NCBI GenBank assembly: GCA_035578155.1
Contig: JAPWDM010000043.1
Location: 1,238,419-1,302,418 of the forward strand
From: Brachynemurus nebulosus
Taxonomy: Eukaryota; Arthropoda; Insecta; Neuroptera; Myrmeleontidae
Direction: 5' to 3'
DNA length: 64,000 nt
In this document: positions 51,593 through 63,600 of the stretch, one piece after another
Layout of the letters: each line of letters begins with the position of its first letter
Position numbering within the stretch: the stretch's first letter is position 1
Position numbers and translations under genes: made by a program
The notes under the pieces: model-generated
Databases searched by the model: none
What the model saw: only the letters and a program-made list of their open reading frames with translations
What the model was told of the DNA's origin: nothing

Positions 51593-53078
51593 CCGCCACC
51601 TTTTAATTTGTGTAGGGCCCCCCTATGGAAGTTAAGAGATGAAATTTGGTAAATGGGGCTCATTTTCGAGGCACCTCATACTATCAAAGTGGGGTCAAAT
51701 TTTGGGCAAATTTTTTTTCTGACCCGACCTTTAAGGGGGTGGTGGGGGGCGGAAAAGCAATAAAACTTTTCCAAACCGGTTTTAAATAATGTTTCGGTCA
51801 TTTATCTACAACATATCCAAAATTCAGCTTCCTAGGATGACTTGAAGGGAGTAGAAGGGGAAAAAAGGATTTTGGCTGGACCCCAGCCCCCCAGAATTAG
51901 CGTAGAGCGTTGAAATTTGGTGTGTTGATAAAGTTCGTACCTAGGTTGTGATTTTTGGTTTTTTTAATATTTTACCCCCACCCCCCTCATTTTTAAGCTA
52001 CAATTTCATGCTTTTTCGACGTTTTCGAAGTTTGTACCACTTGCACAGGTCACCCAAATAAACCTAGAGGGCTGAAATTTTGTATTCGGATTGAGTTAGT
52101 ATCAAGGGGGTGCCTTTTGGGGGTCTCAACTTTTAACCCCTACCCCCACCATTTTTATACCAAAAAGAACATGATTTTTCTTGTTTTTTAACAGTTTCGT
52201 TCGGGTCAAAATCTCCCCAAATAAACCTAGAGGGCTGAAATTTTGTGTACAGGTTAAAATAATAGCCAGACACTGTTTCTTGAAGGTTTCAACTTTTAAC
52301 CCTTACCCCCACGATTTTTACATATTTCCTTAATTTTTTTACTTGTTTTCTAACACGTCTAGAGACTCTCTAAGGAAACCTAGAGGGCTGAAATTTTGTA
52401 CGGGTATTCAGTTAGTATCCAGCTAGTACCTTTTAGGGAGTCCACATTACTTTTCCTCCCACTTCTCCCATTTTTACATCGGAATTCAATGCTATTGTTA
52501 AATGTGTTTTAAATGCATTATTTTTATTCTAAATACAAGTAGGCGAATAGTAATTTTAAAAAATTTAAAAAAAAAGTGAACTTACTTGTACTTAAACAAA
52601 TGAAATACATACATATTAAGTAATTTAAAAATGTTATTAAAGTCACTGTGTATTTATAAATTAGGAATTTTGGATTTTTATTATTTAGAAAATAGAAACT
52701 TTGTATTTTTTTGGAAAGAAAAAATATCTTCATAAAGGCCTTCCAGTTTACTATTTAAGTTTTTTTTTAATATTTAAAAATAAGACACAAAGGCAATTGG
52801 CGGGTAAGCATGGGTAGGAATGCCCTCGTACGAATTGTGTTGGTGTTTTCCCTTCTAACTGCTATCGGCACAAAATTGAAATTTACTGAGATTCAGCCCT
52901 TAAAAACTTGAAACCTCTTTTTAAAGCCCCGATCAACCGGACACTCATCATCAGTTTTGAAACCACGAAAATGACAAATCGCTTGTGGACTTTCAATTAC
53001 ATTTCGCTTGTAGACATTCAATACCGAAGATGAAAGGAAAACTTCGACTTCCGTGATGGGGCTCCGCTGCTCACGGCG
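51365..53078 (+). mobile_element. Family B (HINE-like) element 6, near complete
   Basis: The cleanest B copy, 1.71 kb. It has TTTTT then TAGTCGAATTTTC, the folded 5' end (stem AGTC-AATTTTC), (TA)n at 51489-51590, 165-bp internal repeats (about 51.9-52.5 kb), the 3' body, GGAAAACTTCGACTT (a decayed inverted TIR), the hairpin CCGTGATGGGGCTCC...TCACGG at 53051-53076 and a T-tract flank. It serves as reference for the nested copies at 16-24 kb. Confidence 0.7.
51489..51590. repeat. (TA)n microsatellite in family B element 6
   Basis: TA tract with three regularly spaced TATC breaks. Confidence 0.95.
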
Positions 53079-53089
53079 TTTTTTTTCAT

Positions 53090-53192
53090 TTATGGAGACT
53101 TTTCCATGGAATTGTTCGCAGGACCGTATAGTAATCCATAAGCAATCTCAAATTCCTCCTCTTGCAATTCCCTTTCCTGCTTTTTCTTTGTT
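53090..53192 (-). pseudogene. Coding-like remnant, unknown
   Basis: On the minus strand about 33 codons read KKQERELQEEEFEIAYGLLY and then GPANNSMEKSP before a TAA. The acidic/charged composition is coding-like. Upstream in frame there is a stop (TAA) and no pyrimidine-rich acceptor, so I read it as a fragment of a host or element gene next to the 3' end of family B element 6. Confidence 0.25.
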
Positions 53193-53600
53193 TAGCCTTC
53201 AGGTTTTACTCAAAACTGGTCATCAAAACATGACTGTACAAAAATCTGTATAATTTTTTTTATACTTTGAGTTTTGACTTGAAATTTTAAATACATATTC
53301 CCGGAACATTTATAGACCCTTTTATGAAAAGAAAAAAAATCGAAAAGAAAAAGTTTCAAGTTACTAATAGCACCTTAATGGCTCAAATACAATACAATAT
53401 AAACAACTGGGAGAATATCAATTTTTTCTAAACTGGTCAAGTAACCCATTTCTATTTTTCTTTTTTTTTTTTTTGGACCATTTGATATGAAGTGACCTAA
53501 AAGTAAAATTATATTAAATTCCCAAAATATAAACTTTTCTTTGTTATCATAATCGTAGCAGTTTGGTTAGAAACTTTTAAAAAACTAACAATTTTGAAAA

Positions 53601-53980
53601 TTAATTTATTCTACTAATGCTGTTTGTTAATAATATACAACATAATACTACTAAAACACTAAATAATATATTTTGACTAGAATGCAACATGGAGGTAGAT
53701 CCGTTTTTGTCTTGCACATTTAAAACAAAATGATATTCTTGCTGTTCTTCCAATTCACCATATTCATTTCGAAACTGTGTTTTCACTTCGAAAATAATAT
53801 TTGTTTTATTTGAACATGTAATTGTTGAGAGCATATCATTTTCTCTAAATTTATCTTTGATTGCACATATCGTCCCATTTTTTTCCGCACATCGTATACA
53901 TTCTTTTTGAACGAAAACGGCGATTTCTTTTTCTAATTCAATGCCGAAATTTTCTGGCCAGTGTGCAAGTTCAGCTGGAA
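53601..53980 (-). CDS. Putative host gene, last coding exon (membrane/GPI-anchored protein)
   Basis: Minus strand. A strong acceptor, TTTTTTTTCCTTTTTAG, ends at 53981. About 125 codons follow: VPAELAHWPENFG..., an ECIRC...C...C cluster of four cysteines (ECIRCAEKNGTIC, TITC), Glu-rich strands, and two NxS/T sites (NGT, NKT). The C-terminus is a hydrophobic segment, ILFSVLVVLCCILL, with a short polar tail, as for a GPI-anchor signal or a single membrane span. It ends at TAA, overlapped by AATAAA at about 53603. I do not recognise the family. The phase matches the exon at 54549-54603. Confidence 0.5.
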
Positions 53981-54029
53981 CTAAAAAGGAAAAAAAATTA
54001 AAAACTTTTGTTGATACCAATCTATTTAA

Positions 54030-54548
54030 AATTGGAAATAGAAAACAATTAATTTATAAAATAAATAAAAATACTTTTGTTGAACATATTTAATGTATAT
54101 TTAAAATATAGGTACCTAGTTATTATAAAATTTATTTACTTTTTTTATTTTAAATTTTATTATAAATACATTAATCAAAATAAAAAGTCACTGAAACATC
54201 ACATTTACTGATACCTAAAAATGGCAATTCCATGAGAAGATATTAATTTATATACTTAAAATTTACATGATGTAGAATCAAAACATTAATCTTATTTTGA
54301 CTCATTGTTAGTGCAAAATTTAATTCACACTAAATCATAATTTTTAATTATAAAAATCAGTATTCTAAATGCACAGACCAATGAACACTATTATATTATA
54401 CTACTAGACGAAGCGTAAAGCCAGTTTCTAGACATTTTTCTTGAAGCAGGTAACAGGGTGAGACGGGTGAAATTTAGTGAAATAATATAATGTCAATTTT
54501 TGAACAAATGCGACTATAATTATTGCAGGACATAATTTGTATACGTAC
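54030..54548. other. Intron-like AT-rich DNA
   Basis: Lies between the two putative exons; contains no repeat I recognise. The stretch 54604-54888 upstream is similar. Confidence 0.4.
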
Positions 54549-54603
54549 CTATTTTGAAAATAAATCGAGTACCATTTTTTCTTTCAAAATTTTGCAGTTT
54601 CTT
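54549..54603 (-). CDS. Putative upstream exon of the same host gene
   Basis: Minus strand. The acceptor TTTATTTTTTTTGAG ends at 54604; 55 bp then encode KKLQNFERKNGTRFIFKI plus one base; the donor AG|GTACGT lies at 54548. The single leftover G completes a Val codon with TT at the start of the next exon, so the phases agree across a 568-bp intron. More 5' exons are expected at higher coordinates but I could not fix them. Confidence 0.4.
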
Positions 54604-54888
54604 CTCAAAAAAAATAAAATGTTATTATCAATATTATATTTTGACAATAATTATTTGAAAATGTTACCACGGATACAATACATTACTATATTATAGAATA
54701 CTATTAAGGTTGGAACTTGGTCGTAACTGATTGCCTCAATCACAAATTTTTATTATTGGTCTATATAATATAATATATAATATGTTCACTGGTCTGTCTC
54801 TAAACGTAAAAGTATGTCTTACTTATAGTTGAAAATGAAGGTAAAGTAAATGCTGAGTCTCCAAAATTTTACTCTATAATTCAATAAC

Positions 54889-55126
54889 ACCCCTGTCGCA
54901 GCATCCTACATAACATTGTGAATTTCCGTTTATAAAAATTTGTTTTTCTCAATAACCAGTTCATAGAGAATAATGGTTTAGAAACCTTTTGATGTGATTT
55001 TTTTCCTCTTTCTAATGATGTAAAAAAATGTAACTGTTTTTTAACTTGAGAGAATTTTGACAAAAAACTAATTTTTTCACGAAAAATGCCGTAAAAATTG
55101 GACATTTCGTTCGAGAGTCATCATGT

Positions 55127-55128
<2 letters not shown>
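54889..55128 (-). mobile_element. Family A 3' half, copy 6
   Basis: Starts ACCCCTGTCGCAGC with its hairpin and a mutated TIR (TTGTGAATTTCC); the body matches 8.68-8.9 kb. It runs into the (TA)n at 55129. On the far side, instead of the family A 5' end, a fold-back element begins. Confidence 0.55.
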
Positions 55129-55337
<209 letters not shown>

Positions 55338-55352
55338 GGTGGGCCATTTTAA

Positions 55353-56083
55353 TATATGCATCTAAATATCTCACCAGAGTTGCCACCTACCAAAAAATGA
55401 CTTTTAAAAAAGTTGTTAAGTACGAAGGGGGACATTAAATGGTGACATTAAATTTGACCTTGACCTTAATTCTCAAGGTCAGTTTTGAGGTCAGGTCGTA
55501 TTCTTCATATGGAAAGCCCTATTTTTTATTTCGGATTCTGAAAGAGCGTGAAATTTTACGTCGGAAATGCTATGAACGATTTTTTTTATTATTGGCCTTA
55601 AGAGCTCAATTCAAGGACAAACCATTTTGAATTACGCAATAGAATATCCCGTTAGGATAGCCCCTTAATAGAAAATGACTTCAACCGTAATTTAATTTGA
55701 CGTTACTAGCGTGGTGTTAGTTTCGGTATGTGGTTGTTAGTGAAATAAAATTATTTTGTCAGTCAGTTAACTCAATATAAGTTCTTTACACTACAATACA
55801 ATATCATGTACTGAAAAAAATTTGACAACAAATAAGAATTTAAGCATTAATTAACTTGCATTATTTGACAAAATCCTTTGTACTTATTAACAAACATATA
55901 CCGAAACTGACACCACGCTAGTAACGTCAAATTAAATTGCGGACTTTATTTCAAAATGACCTTGAAATTAAGGTCAAGGTCAAATTTAAGGTCACTATTC
56001 AATCTCCCCCTTCGTAGTTAACACCTTTTGTAAAGGTTATTTTTTGATAGGTGGCGCCTCTGGCGAAATATTTAGATGCATAT
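55353..56083. mobile_element. Fold-back MITE with TCAAGGTCA motifs
   Basis: Both ends read ATATGCATCTAAATAT inward. The arms share CACCTA.CAAAAAATRAC, TACGAAGGGGGA, TTTGACCTTGACCTTAAT and GACGTTACTAGCGTGGTG. The left arm has about 170 bp extra. The loop is about 150 bp. It lies directly between a TA tract and the Tc1 relic. No frame. Confidence 0.65.
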
Positions 56084-56084
56084 A

Positions 56085-56960
56085 CAGCCTTGGCCAAAAG
56101 CATTAAGCACCCCAATAAAACACGTATAACTCAAAAATTAATTTAAACATGACTTGTCTGTTTAATAATAGAATGAAAGGCAATACTAAAAGTTAATTTT
56201 AAACAATACGTAAAGGATTTTAAGATATCATAAAACACCTGGTCCACAAAACGTGAAATATGAAGTTTTTTGAGAAATAATGTAATTTATTTGTTAGTCC
56301 TTTACTACCTTTCGGAATAACAAGAAGTTGCAGGGTGTTGTTTATTTGTCTAGTGGAGACAATTTGTAATACAAAACGTCGAAACAATGAGAACTTAACG
56401 CGGCAACACGAATAAAAACCCAGATGTTATGTGAAGAAGGGAAGATTCAAGTATAGATTGCTAAGTTAGTAAAAGTTTGACGATGTGCAGTGCAATCTAC
56501 TATTGAAAGGTTCGCGGAGACTGACTCTTACACAAGCAAAATGAGAAGTGGCTGAATACGCATTACTACTGACCGCCACGATAGAAAACTTATCCGTGAC
56601 TCACTTAAGGACCGCAAAAAAACTTCTTTTGAGCTCGCTGCAGCTTCATCGAAGGACAATGAGAAACCAGTTAGTTCTCGAACTGTAAGAAGAAGAATTA
56701 CAGAAGCAGGCTTAAAAAGCCGCAAAGCCAGGAAGAAGCCTTGGCTCTCCGACAACAACAAGGACAACCGTGTGGAATGGGCTTTAAGGCACCAGCATTT
56801 TTCTAAGAAGATTGGTGCAATGTGGTATAATTTGACGAATATAATTTTGAGGTGAATTAAATTTTATACCATCGCATTAAACAATACGATTAGATTCGCC
56901 GGACCATACCACATTGGACCGATCTTCTTCAGAAGAATGTTGGTGTCTTAAAGCCCATTC
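56085..56960 (+). pseudogene. Tc1-like transposon, transposase remnant
   Basis: The left TIR starts CAGCCTTGGCCAAAAGCATT after TA, the standard Tc1 form. From about 56385 the frames, with shifts and stops, encode the N-terminal DNA-binding part: an HTH-like stretch, TDRHDRKLIRDSLKDRKKTS, PVSSRTVRRRITEAGLKSR, KARKKPWLSDNNKDNRVEWA. The sequence breaks off after GAMWYNL; the DDE catalytic part is missing. A ~65-bp piece (56772-56835) is repeated inverted at 56893-56957, so the deletion end carries a small hairpin. Confidence 0.75.
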
Positions 56961-57214
56961 TAAAGTGTTAATATTAAAATTATCATACTTTATATGTAAT
57001 TCTTATGGATATTATAGTAATCATAACATTATTTAGCACGGTAGTTCTCAAATATTAATTTGGCTCTATTGCTAACCAATTTACGGAGTACAATTTCTTT
57101 CGTTTTATGTAAGCCTATTAGTTATTAATCTTACCTGATTTCGTAACTTTCATATTTTGAATTTGAAAGTCATTTGCTAATGTAGTTGTTCACGTAAGTC
57201 GATTTTTCTTTCAA

Positions 57215-58078
57215 TTGTTATTCATTGGAAATTTAATGCGTAATACCAGATCCAAATTATCCTTACTGCGGGCAATTCCTTATAAGCGAAACTCTTCTCC
57301 CAACACCTTTGACGCCGCAGTAAACGAGAACGGTGTTGAAACCCAAAACCACCCCAACACTAGTAACGCCGCAGAATACGCAAATAGTGTTGAATTAAGT
57401 AATTCTTTAAATAATTTTTACGCAAATTTTGAAAATCTCAATCCAATTAATTTAAACGAAAACACAATAATTAATCTAAATAATACAAATAATATTTCAA
57501 ATAATTTAACAATGGCAACGCCTAGTGAAGTCTTTAATGCATTAAGAATCCCAGATGCCATTAAAGATTTACCAACCTTCGATGGTAATACACGCTTATT
57601 GTATGATTTTATAAATAATGGAGAAGAAATTTTAAGTCTCATTCCTGATGTTAACGGAACTAGCTATGGCAAACTTCTCCTTAGAGCCGTTAGAAATAAA
57701 ATCACTGGACAGGCTAATAAAATACTTAATATGTATGGGACGCCTATCGATTGGGTCCAAATCAAAAATAATTTAATTACTCATTATTCGGATAAGAGAA
57801 ATGAAACCAGTTTAATTAAAGATTTACATAACCTTAGACAAGGTAATCAAACTGTTGAGACATTCTACAGTAGCATAATAGAAATTTTATCGACAATATC
57901 AAATCATGTTAAAATACATGAAAACAATGGAGATGTTCGAGCTTCCAAACTAAGTTTATATAGTGAAATGTGTTTGAATGTTTTCCTATTGAGATTAAGG
58001 GAACCTTTAGGATCCACTATTCGCGTAATGAAACGAAGCACATTATCAGAAGCCTTCAGCTTTTGTATAAAAGAGTAA
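57215..58078 (+). pseudogene. Errantivirus Gag, N-terminal/capsid part
   Basis: A 287-codon frame. The first ~100 residues are Asn/Ser-rich linker. From about residue 110 there is a capsid-like helical domain of the Ty3/errantivirus type: a FDGNTRLLYDFINNGE segment, then DLHNLRQGNQTVETFYS, a retroviral-capsid-like helix, and FLLRLREP near the end. The frame stops at 58078 inside the domain's C-terminal part. Gag forms the particle shell. There is no CCHC knuckle, as usual in errantiviruses. The start ATG at 57215 may be late; MRNTR at 57236 is an alternative. Confidence 0.75.
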
Positions 58079-58660
58079 AATATTTACTATACCAAATCGC
58101 AAACCCCAAACATAGTTAATAAACCGCAACCAATAGTTCAGCATAACAATTCTAGTAACAATTGGTTACTTCCAAACCAATCACAACATCGTACATTTAT
58201 TCTGCAACAAACGAACTATAGACCACAAATAGTACAAAGACAATTTACGTTAAAACCAGCAACAAATTCACCACAACAATCAACTTCCAGATTCCCTCCG
58301 CAACAATTAACGCGGTATAAACCAAAACCTATCGAGATAGGAAATAATAGATTAAGTATTAGGGCACAACCACGAACACAGCAATATAATTCTAGTAGTA
58401 ATCATGTATTCGTCCCTATGTCTAAACCAACTTTTGTTAATGAAGAATTACATAATAACGAACAACAAAATTTCCAAAATTTAGACGACTTTGAAACAGC
58501 AAATACTGATACTACTGAAAAGATCGACGTATATGACGAACAAGGTAACGAAAACAATACGAATCCTATGTCCGTTGTCAGTTCCGAATACGAACTAGAC
58601 GATTCAAATTTTCAATCAACCTGGGACCACAATTTGGTTACCTAGACCTGAACACTCACG
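58079..58660 (+). pseudogene. Gag C-terminal region, frameshifted
   Basis: Continues the gag reading after the stop near 58078 with Gln/Asn/Pro-rich sequence in changing frames. A clear piece is 58418-58645 (acidic, DDFETANTDTTEKID). It probably corresponds to the basic/Gln-rich nucleocapsid tail. Confidence 0.5.
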
Positions 58661-59429
58661 GCAGCACACTTCCTTATATACATATTCAATCCCCATCCGG
58701 CAAGTACCTAAAATTCCGGCAAGTATCTAAATTATTGCGAAGAAATTACACCAATAGAAATCAAAGCAGTATTGAACACCTATCACTTAAAGAAAAAAAA
58801 TAACTTTACCTATGTTTAAAGAATTTAGACAACCAAACGATACGATTGATTTCCTAATTTTTCAATTCCATCAATATTTTGACGGTCTAATCGGCTTAAA
58901 CATTTTGAAAAAGATTGACGCAAAGATTGATGTTGTTAATCAAATTTTAAAAACAAAAAACGCTACATTAAAATTATTATCAAAACCAAATTTTATGTCT
59001 GGAAAATTTATATTACAACCTTTTTCAAAAATGATAGTTAAATTACCGGTCGATATCCAATCAGGAGAATTTATTTTAAAAAATATTTTCATTGACAATA
59101 AACTTCTGATACTCGAAGGTATCTATAAAGCAAACGACTGGCACTTCATTTGTACAGTCATAAATTTAACAAACGATAAACAAATTCTTTTTATAGAACA
59201 ACCGATTAAGGCAGAAATTCTAGGTTACAAATTAGTTCAATTTAAGGAAAACCAAATTAATTCACAAACAAGTAGCTTTTGTAATAGCATCGACAATTTA
59301 ATTCGAGTCGATCATTTAAATAGAGAAGAACGGTCCAAAATTATTAGCCTTTGTAAACAATTTGACGATATTTTCTATCGCGAAGGACAAGACCTGACTT
59401 TTACGAATGAAACACCGTATCATTACTAA
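58661..59429 (+). pseudogene. Pol: protease remnant and RT N-terminus
   Basis: A protease-like start (LPYIHIQSPSGKY, about 58671) is present, but the D-T/S-G catalytic motif expected a few residues later is missing: a short segment is deleted or replaced by a local repeat (CCGGCAAGTA twice, 58697 and 58722). The frame 58812-59429 continues with the FDGLIGLNIL element of the protease end and the linker into RT. It ends at a TAA just before the RT finger domain, which follows in another frame. Confidence 0.65.
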
Positions 59430-59706
59430 AGACGACATTCCTGTACACACAAAATCGTATCGCTATCCACAAATTCATAAAGAGGAGGTTAGGAGACAAA
59501 TTGATCAATTATTAAAACAGGGTATAATTCGATAAAGCTATTCTCCTTGGTCATCCCCCATTTGGATTGTCGCCAAAAAAGCCGACGCAACTGGAAAGAA
59601 AAAATGAAGACTTGTAGTCGATTATAGACGCTTAAACGAAAAGACAGTTGACGACAAATACCCATTACCAAACATCACCAATATTCTTGACAAACTTGGC
59701 AGATGT
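59430..59706 (+). pseudogene. Pol: RT finger region with stops
   Basis: Encodes RT residues around SPIWIVAKK and LVVDYRRLNE, in the frame that continues into 59707. In-frame TAA at about 59533 and TGA at about 59605 separate it from both neighbours. Confidence 0.65.
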
Positions 59707-62073
59707 ATGTATTTTACTACCCTTGACTTGGCCAACGGGTTTCATCAAATTAAACTCTATCCTAAAGATATTCCGAAAACAGCTTTTAGAGTCGAGAATG
59801 GCCACTACGAATATTTGCGAATGCCTGTTGGCCTAAAAAACGCCCCGTCCACCTTTCAAAGGGTTATGGATAACTTTTTGCGAGAACTACAAGGCACTGT
59901 TTGTCTATTATATATGGACGACATCATAGTTTTCTCCACATCGTTAGACGAACACATTATAAATTTACGTAAAGTCTTTAAAAAACTTAGAAAAACAAAT
60001 CTTAAAGTACAACTTGATAAAAGTGAATTTTTACATAAGGAGGTCGTTTTCCTTGGACACATAGTCTCTTCAGAAGGTGTAAAACCAAATCCGGAATATA
60101 TTAAGATTTTTGAACTATGCAAAAAATTACTCACTGATGAGCCAGTACTCGCATATCCTGATTTTAATAAAGAATTTAACTTGACAACAGACGCTAGTAA
60201 TTGTGCTATAGGCGCGATACTTTTGCAAGGACCTATCGGCAAGGAACGCCCAATCTGTTATGCCAGCCGTACACTCACTAAGAGTGAACAAAATTACAGC
60301 ACAGTAGAGAAAGAACTTCTGGCTATTGTGTGGGCCACAAAATACTTCCGTCCGTACCTATTTGGCCGAAAATTTAAAATTATAACAGACCACAAGCCCT
60401 TTACGTGGCTTATGTTATTAAAGGAACCGAATAGTAAACTGGTTCGGTGGCGCCTCAAACTTGAGGAATTCGATTATACAATCATACATAAATCAGGCAA
60501 AAGTAATACAAATGCTGATGCTCTTTCACGCGTTATTATTCCAGAAATTAACTCACACGAAACTAGTAGTAAAACTTCAATCCATGTAACACGACATACT
60601 TCTACTCGAACAAATAACAGCAATGACGAAGACAGTACTGTACATAGTGCTGAGGATGACGATACATTATTTATTCCAATCTCTGAAAATCCCTTAAATG
60701 ATTTCGCTCAACAAGTCATTCTCCTCATTAACCCAGAACTACAAACGACAAGCCGAAAATTAAAAATTTTGTTTAAAACGAAACGTAGACAAACTTTTCA
60801 AGGTCCAAATTATACTGACGAAATTTTAATTGAAATATTTAGACAGTTCTTACCACCGAAAAAACGCACAGCTATATACTGCCCCGATGACGATTTGTTT
60901 AATAAAGTACAAGAAATCTATCACCAATACTTTTCTCATGGTAGACATTTCAAAATTATAAGATGTACAAAATTATTAGAAGATATTGAAGATGACGAAC
61001 AACAAGACCGCATAATTTCAGATTATCACCAGACTAGTAACCACCGTGGAATTAATGAAACTTTGGCTCACTTAAAACGAGATTACTATTTTCCAAATTT
61101 AAAAAGCAAAATAACTTATTACATTAATAATTGTAAAACATGTCAAGAAAATAAATATGATAGGAGACCCCCAAAACAAAAATTTCAGTTAACCCCTACA
61201 CCAGTCCGTCCAATTGAAATTGCACATACAGATATATTTTATATCGATAAACTTGTAATATTTACTATAATTGATAAATTTTCTAAATTTGCACAAGGAT
61301 ACATTCTTCTTAGTAGAAATAGCATACACCTAATAGAAGCATTTTCAAAATTTATAGCCACATATGGAAATCCTACAACACTAGTTGTAGATTCTGAAAA
61401 GGGATTTGATTCTATTCGATTTCGTAAATTTTGTGATAATTATAACATAAATTTGCACACTACTTCGGTACGAAGTTCAAATTCAAATTCACCCATCGAG
61501 CGATTTCACTCGAAACTGTTAGAAATTTACAGAATTATCCATAAAGATCCGAAAAATAGAGAAATGGAACCCGAACACAAATTACTATCTGCAATTTTCA
61601 CTTATAATAATTCCGTCCGTTCAACTACTAGGTACACTCCTTTTGAACTTTTCTTTGGCAGAACATATGACATGAGCTTAAAACCTGACTTGAACGATAT
61701 AAACGAAAAACAACAAAACTTGTACGACAAAGTTAATGACTACTTGTTAGAAAGGAAACAAGAAAAAATTGTAAAGTTAAATAGAGATAGACATGAACCC
61801 CTAAATTACGTACCCGGCACAAACGCGTATCTAACTGAAAACAAACATAATAACAAACTACATGCTAAATTCAGACAATCTGCTCTATCCAAAAATAATA
61901 AAATAACCATATTAGATAATAAGAATAGAAATTTAAAAAAACCAAAATTAAGACGTCCACTTAAATTGCAGGATAATGCTGTCGGTAACAGCACAGAAAA
62001 TAGAAATAATAGACCAGACCAACAATCCAGGGATCCTAGTAATGAACCTAGGCCAAGCACGAGTCGTGAATAG
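59707..62073 (+). pseudogene. Pol: RT, RNase H and integrase
   Basis: A 788-codon uninterrupted frame, entered inside RT. RT motifs: TTLDLANGFHQI (4-15), GLKNAPSTFQR (42-52), YMDD (69-72), FLGHIVSSEG (115-124). Between residues ~130 and 135 the usual thumb/connection segment of some 50 residues is missing without a frame change. RNase H follows: TDAS (161-164), STVEKELLAI (198-207), TDHKPFTWL (227-235), NADALSR (269-275). Integrase: HHCC zinc finger (H441, H447, C476, C479) and catalytic D509, D562, E598. It ends with a hydrophilic tail. The deletion should inactivate RT although the frame is open. Confidence 0.85.
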
Positions 62074-62076
62074 TTT

Positions 62077-63589
62077 ATGACCATTATATTCATATTATCA
62101 ATCTTATTAATTACCAAGAAAATATATTTAATATTGAAAATTCAATCAATCTCATTTCACAAAAACTTCCTAATTCAGAACTGGAGGAAATTATTCGGCT
62201 AAAATTTAAAGAGTTGAAAGAAATTCTCCAAATTTTACTACCAAAGAAAATTACTAAGCGAGGATTGATAGACGGTTTAGGGACAGGGACATTAAACAGA
62301 TTACTGGTAAGATGGATCATAACGATGCCATCGAAATTAATAAAAATATAGAAAATCTAAAACTAAATCAAAATAACGTTGTTAATCAGTTAAATAAACA
62401 AGTCCGGATTAACTCCCAAATGATCGAACGATTTGAAAACATCACCAAACACATAAACGATCAGCAAAATTCTATTAACAAATATTTGAAATCTTTATAT
62501 ACGAATATCGGTCAAAAAGAACAAAGCGAGTCAAAAATTATACAATACACGTACAGAATTAATTTCAACATTGGGACACTTAATGACCATATTAAAGATA
62601 TCATACAATCCATTAATTTGGCAAAACTTAGTATTGTCGCAAAGCCTATTCTACTTCCAGATGAACTAGAGTACACTTACAATTCATTAAACAAACAAGG
62701 CATACTCATCAAATCATACGAACAAATATATGAGTTCCTTAAACTGCAGGCTTATTACAACGGCAGCAACATAATTTTTAACATACAGATACCTAATTTC
62801 CAATTCTCTATCTATCAATTAAACAAATTAGAACCTTTACCAAATGTTCATTTAAAAACAATAAAATTTCCTAAACCATATACCATTTCCAATGAATATC
62901 AGTTGTACGAAGTCGATAATGCGTGCCCCAAAATAGAGGAAATCTACGTATGCGAGCCCAAAACTGCAGCGATTAAACTGAAAAATTTAAAATGCATCGG
63001 AAATCTACTTTCCAATCAATCGCCTACCTGCGTCTATGAATACTATAACAACATAATCGAGATCAAACAAATCTACAACAACCATATCATCATTAAGAAC
63101 TCATATGGAATTATCCTTAGTTCAACATGTGGCATCAAAAATCGAACCATCATGGGACCATTTTAATACGCTTTGAAGACTGTTCCGTAAAAATCAACGA
63201 TATTACCTACGATAGTAAAATACTAAGAAATTGGGAAAAAATCTATTTGCAACCAACATACAATCTTCCGGTCAACATATCCAAATTGGAAGAAAAACTG
63301 GATCTCAACAAATTGAAAAACTATCATTTAAAAAATTGAGAAGAAATCCAGCTACTGCTGTCCGCAGTAGCTTGTCCCATGGCACTATTCTAGGTATCTA
63401 CTACTTACTTTATTCTTGCAACAATGTTAATCATCAGTATCCTATTTATTATTCGTTACACAAGGAAGCCGTTCCAAGAGAATGCATCACTTCAAGCACA
63501 TATCCAAGAGGATTCTTCAATTCAAGTACAATACAAACCAAAAGCGCCGTCCCAAGAAGTCAAACTTCTATGGCCACGGCTTTTGTCTT
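62077..63589 (+). pseudogene. Errantivirus Env (baculovirus F-like), broken
   Basis: A signal-peptide-like start, MTIIFILSILLI, at 62077 shifts frame within about 20 codons. Then come a short helical part, a basic cleavage-like site before GLIDGLG (about 62262), and another frame break near 62290. The main frame 62312-63166 (284 codons) is the ectodomain with heptad-like Asn/Gln-rich helices at ~10-75 and several cysteines. The end is again split: a membrane segment and cytoplasmic tail lie in shifted frames to about 63589. Most of the N-terminal subunit is missing. In intact relatives this protein mediates fusion; this copy cannot. Confidence 0.7.
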
Positions 63590-63591
63590 AA

Positions 63592-63600
63592 TGAGGGAGG
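63592..63600 (+). promoter_or_regulatory. Polypurine tract
   Basis: TGAGGGAGG directly before the LTR start, the plus-strand primer site in Ty3 elements. Confidence 0.65.

Noticed and set aside
56528..56767. 79-codon minus-strand frame (MSLLLSESQGFF...)
   Set aside because: Antisense shadow of the Tc1 transposase remnant.
59856..60242. 128-codon minus-strand frame
   Set aside because: Antisense shadow of the reverse transcriptase.
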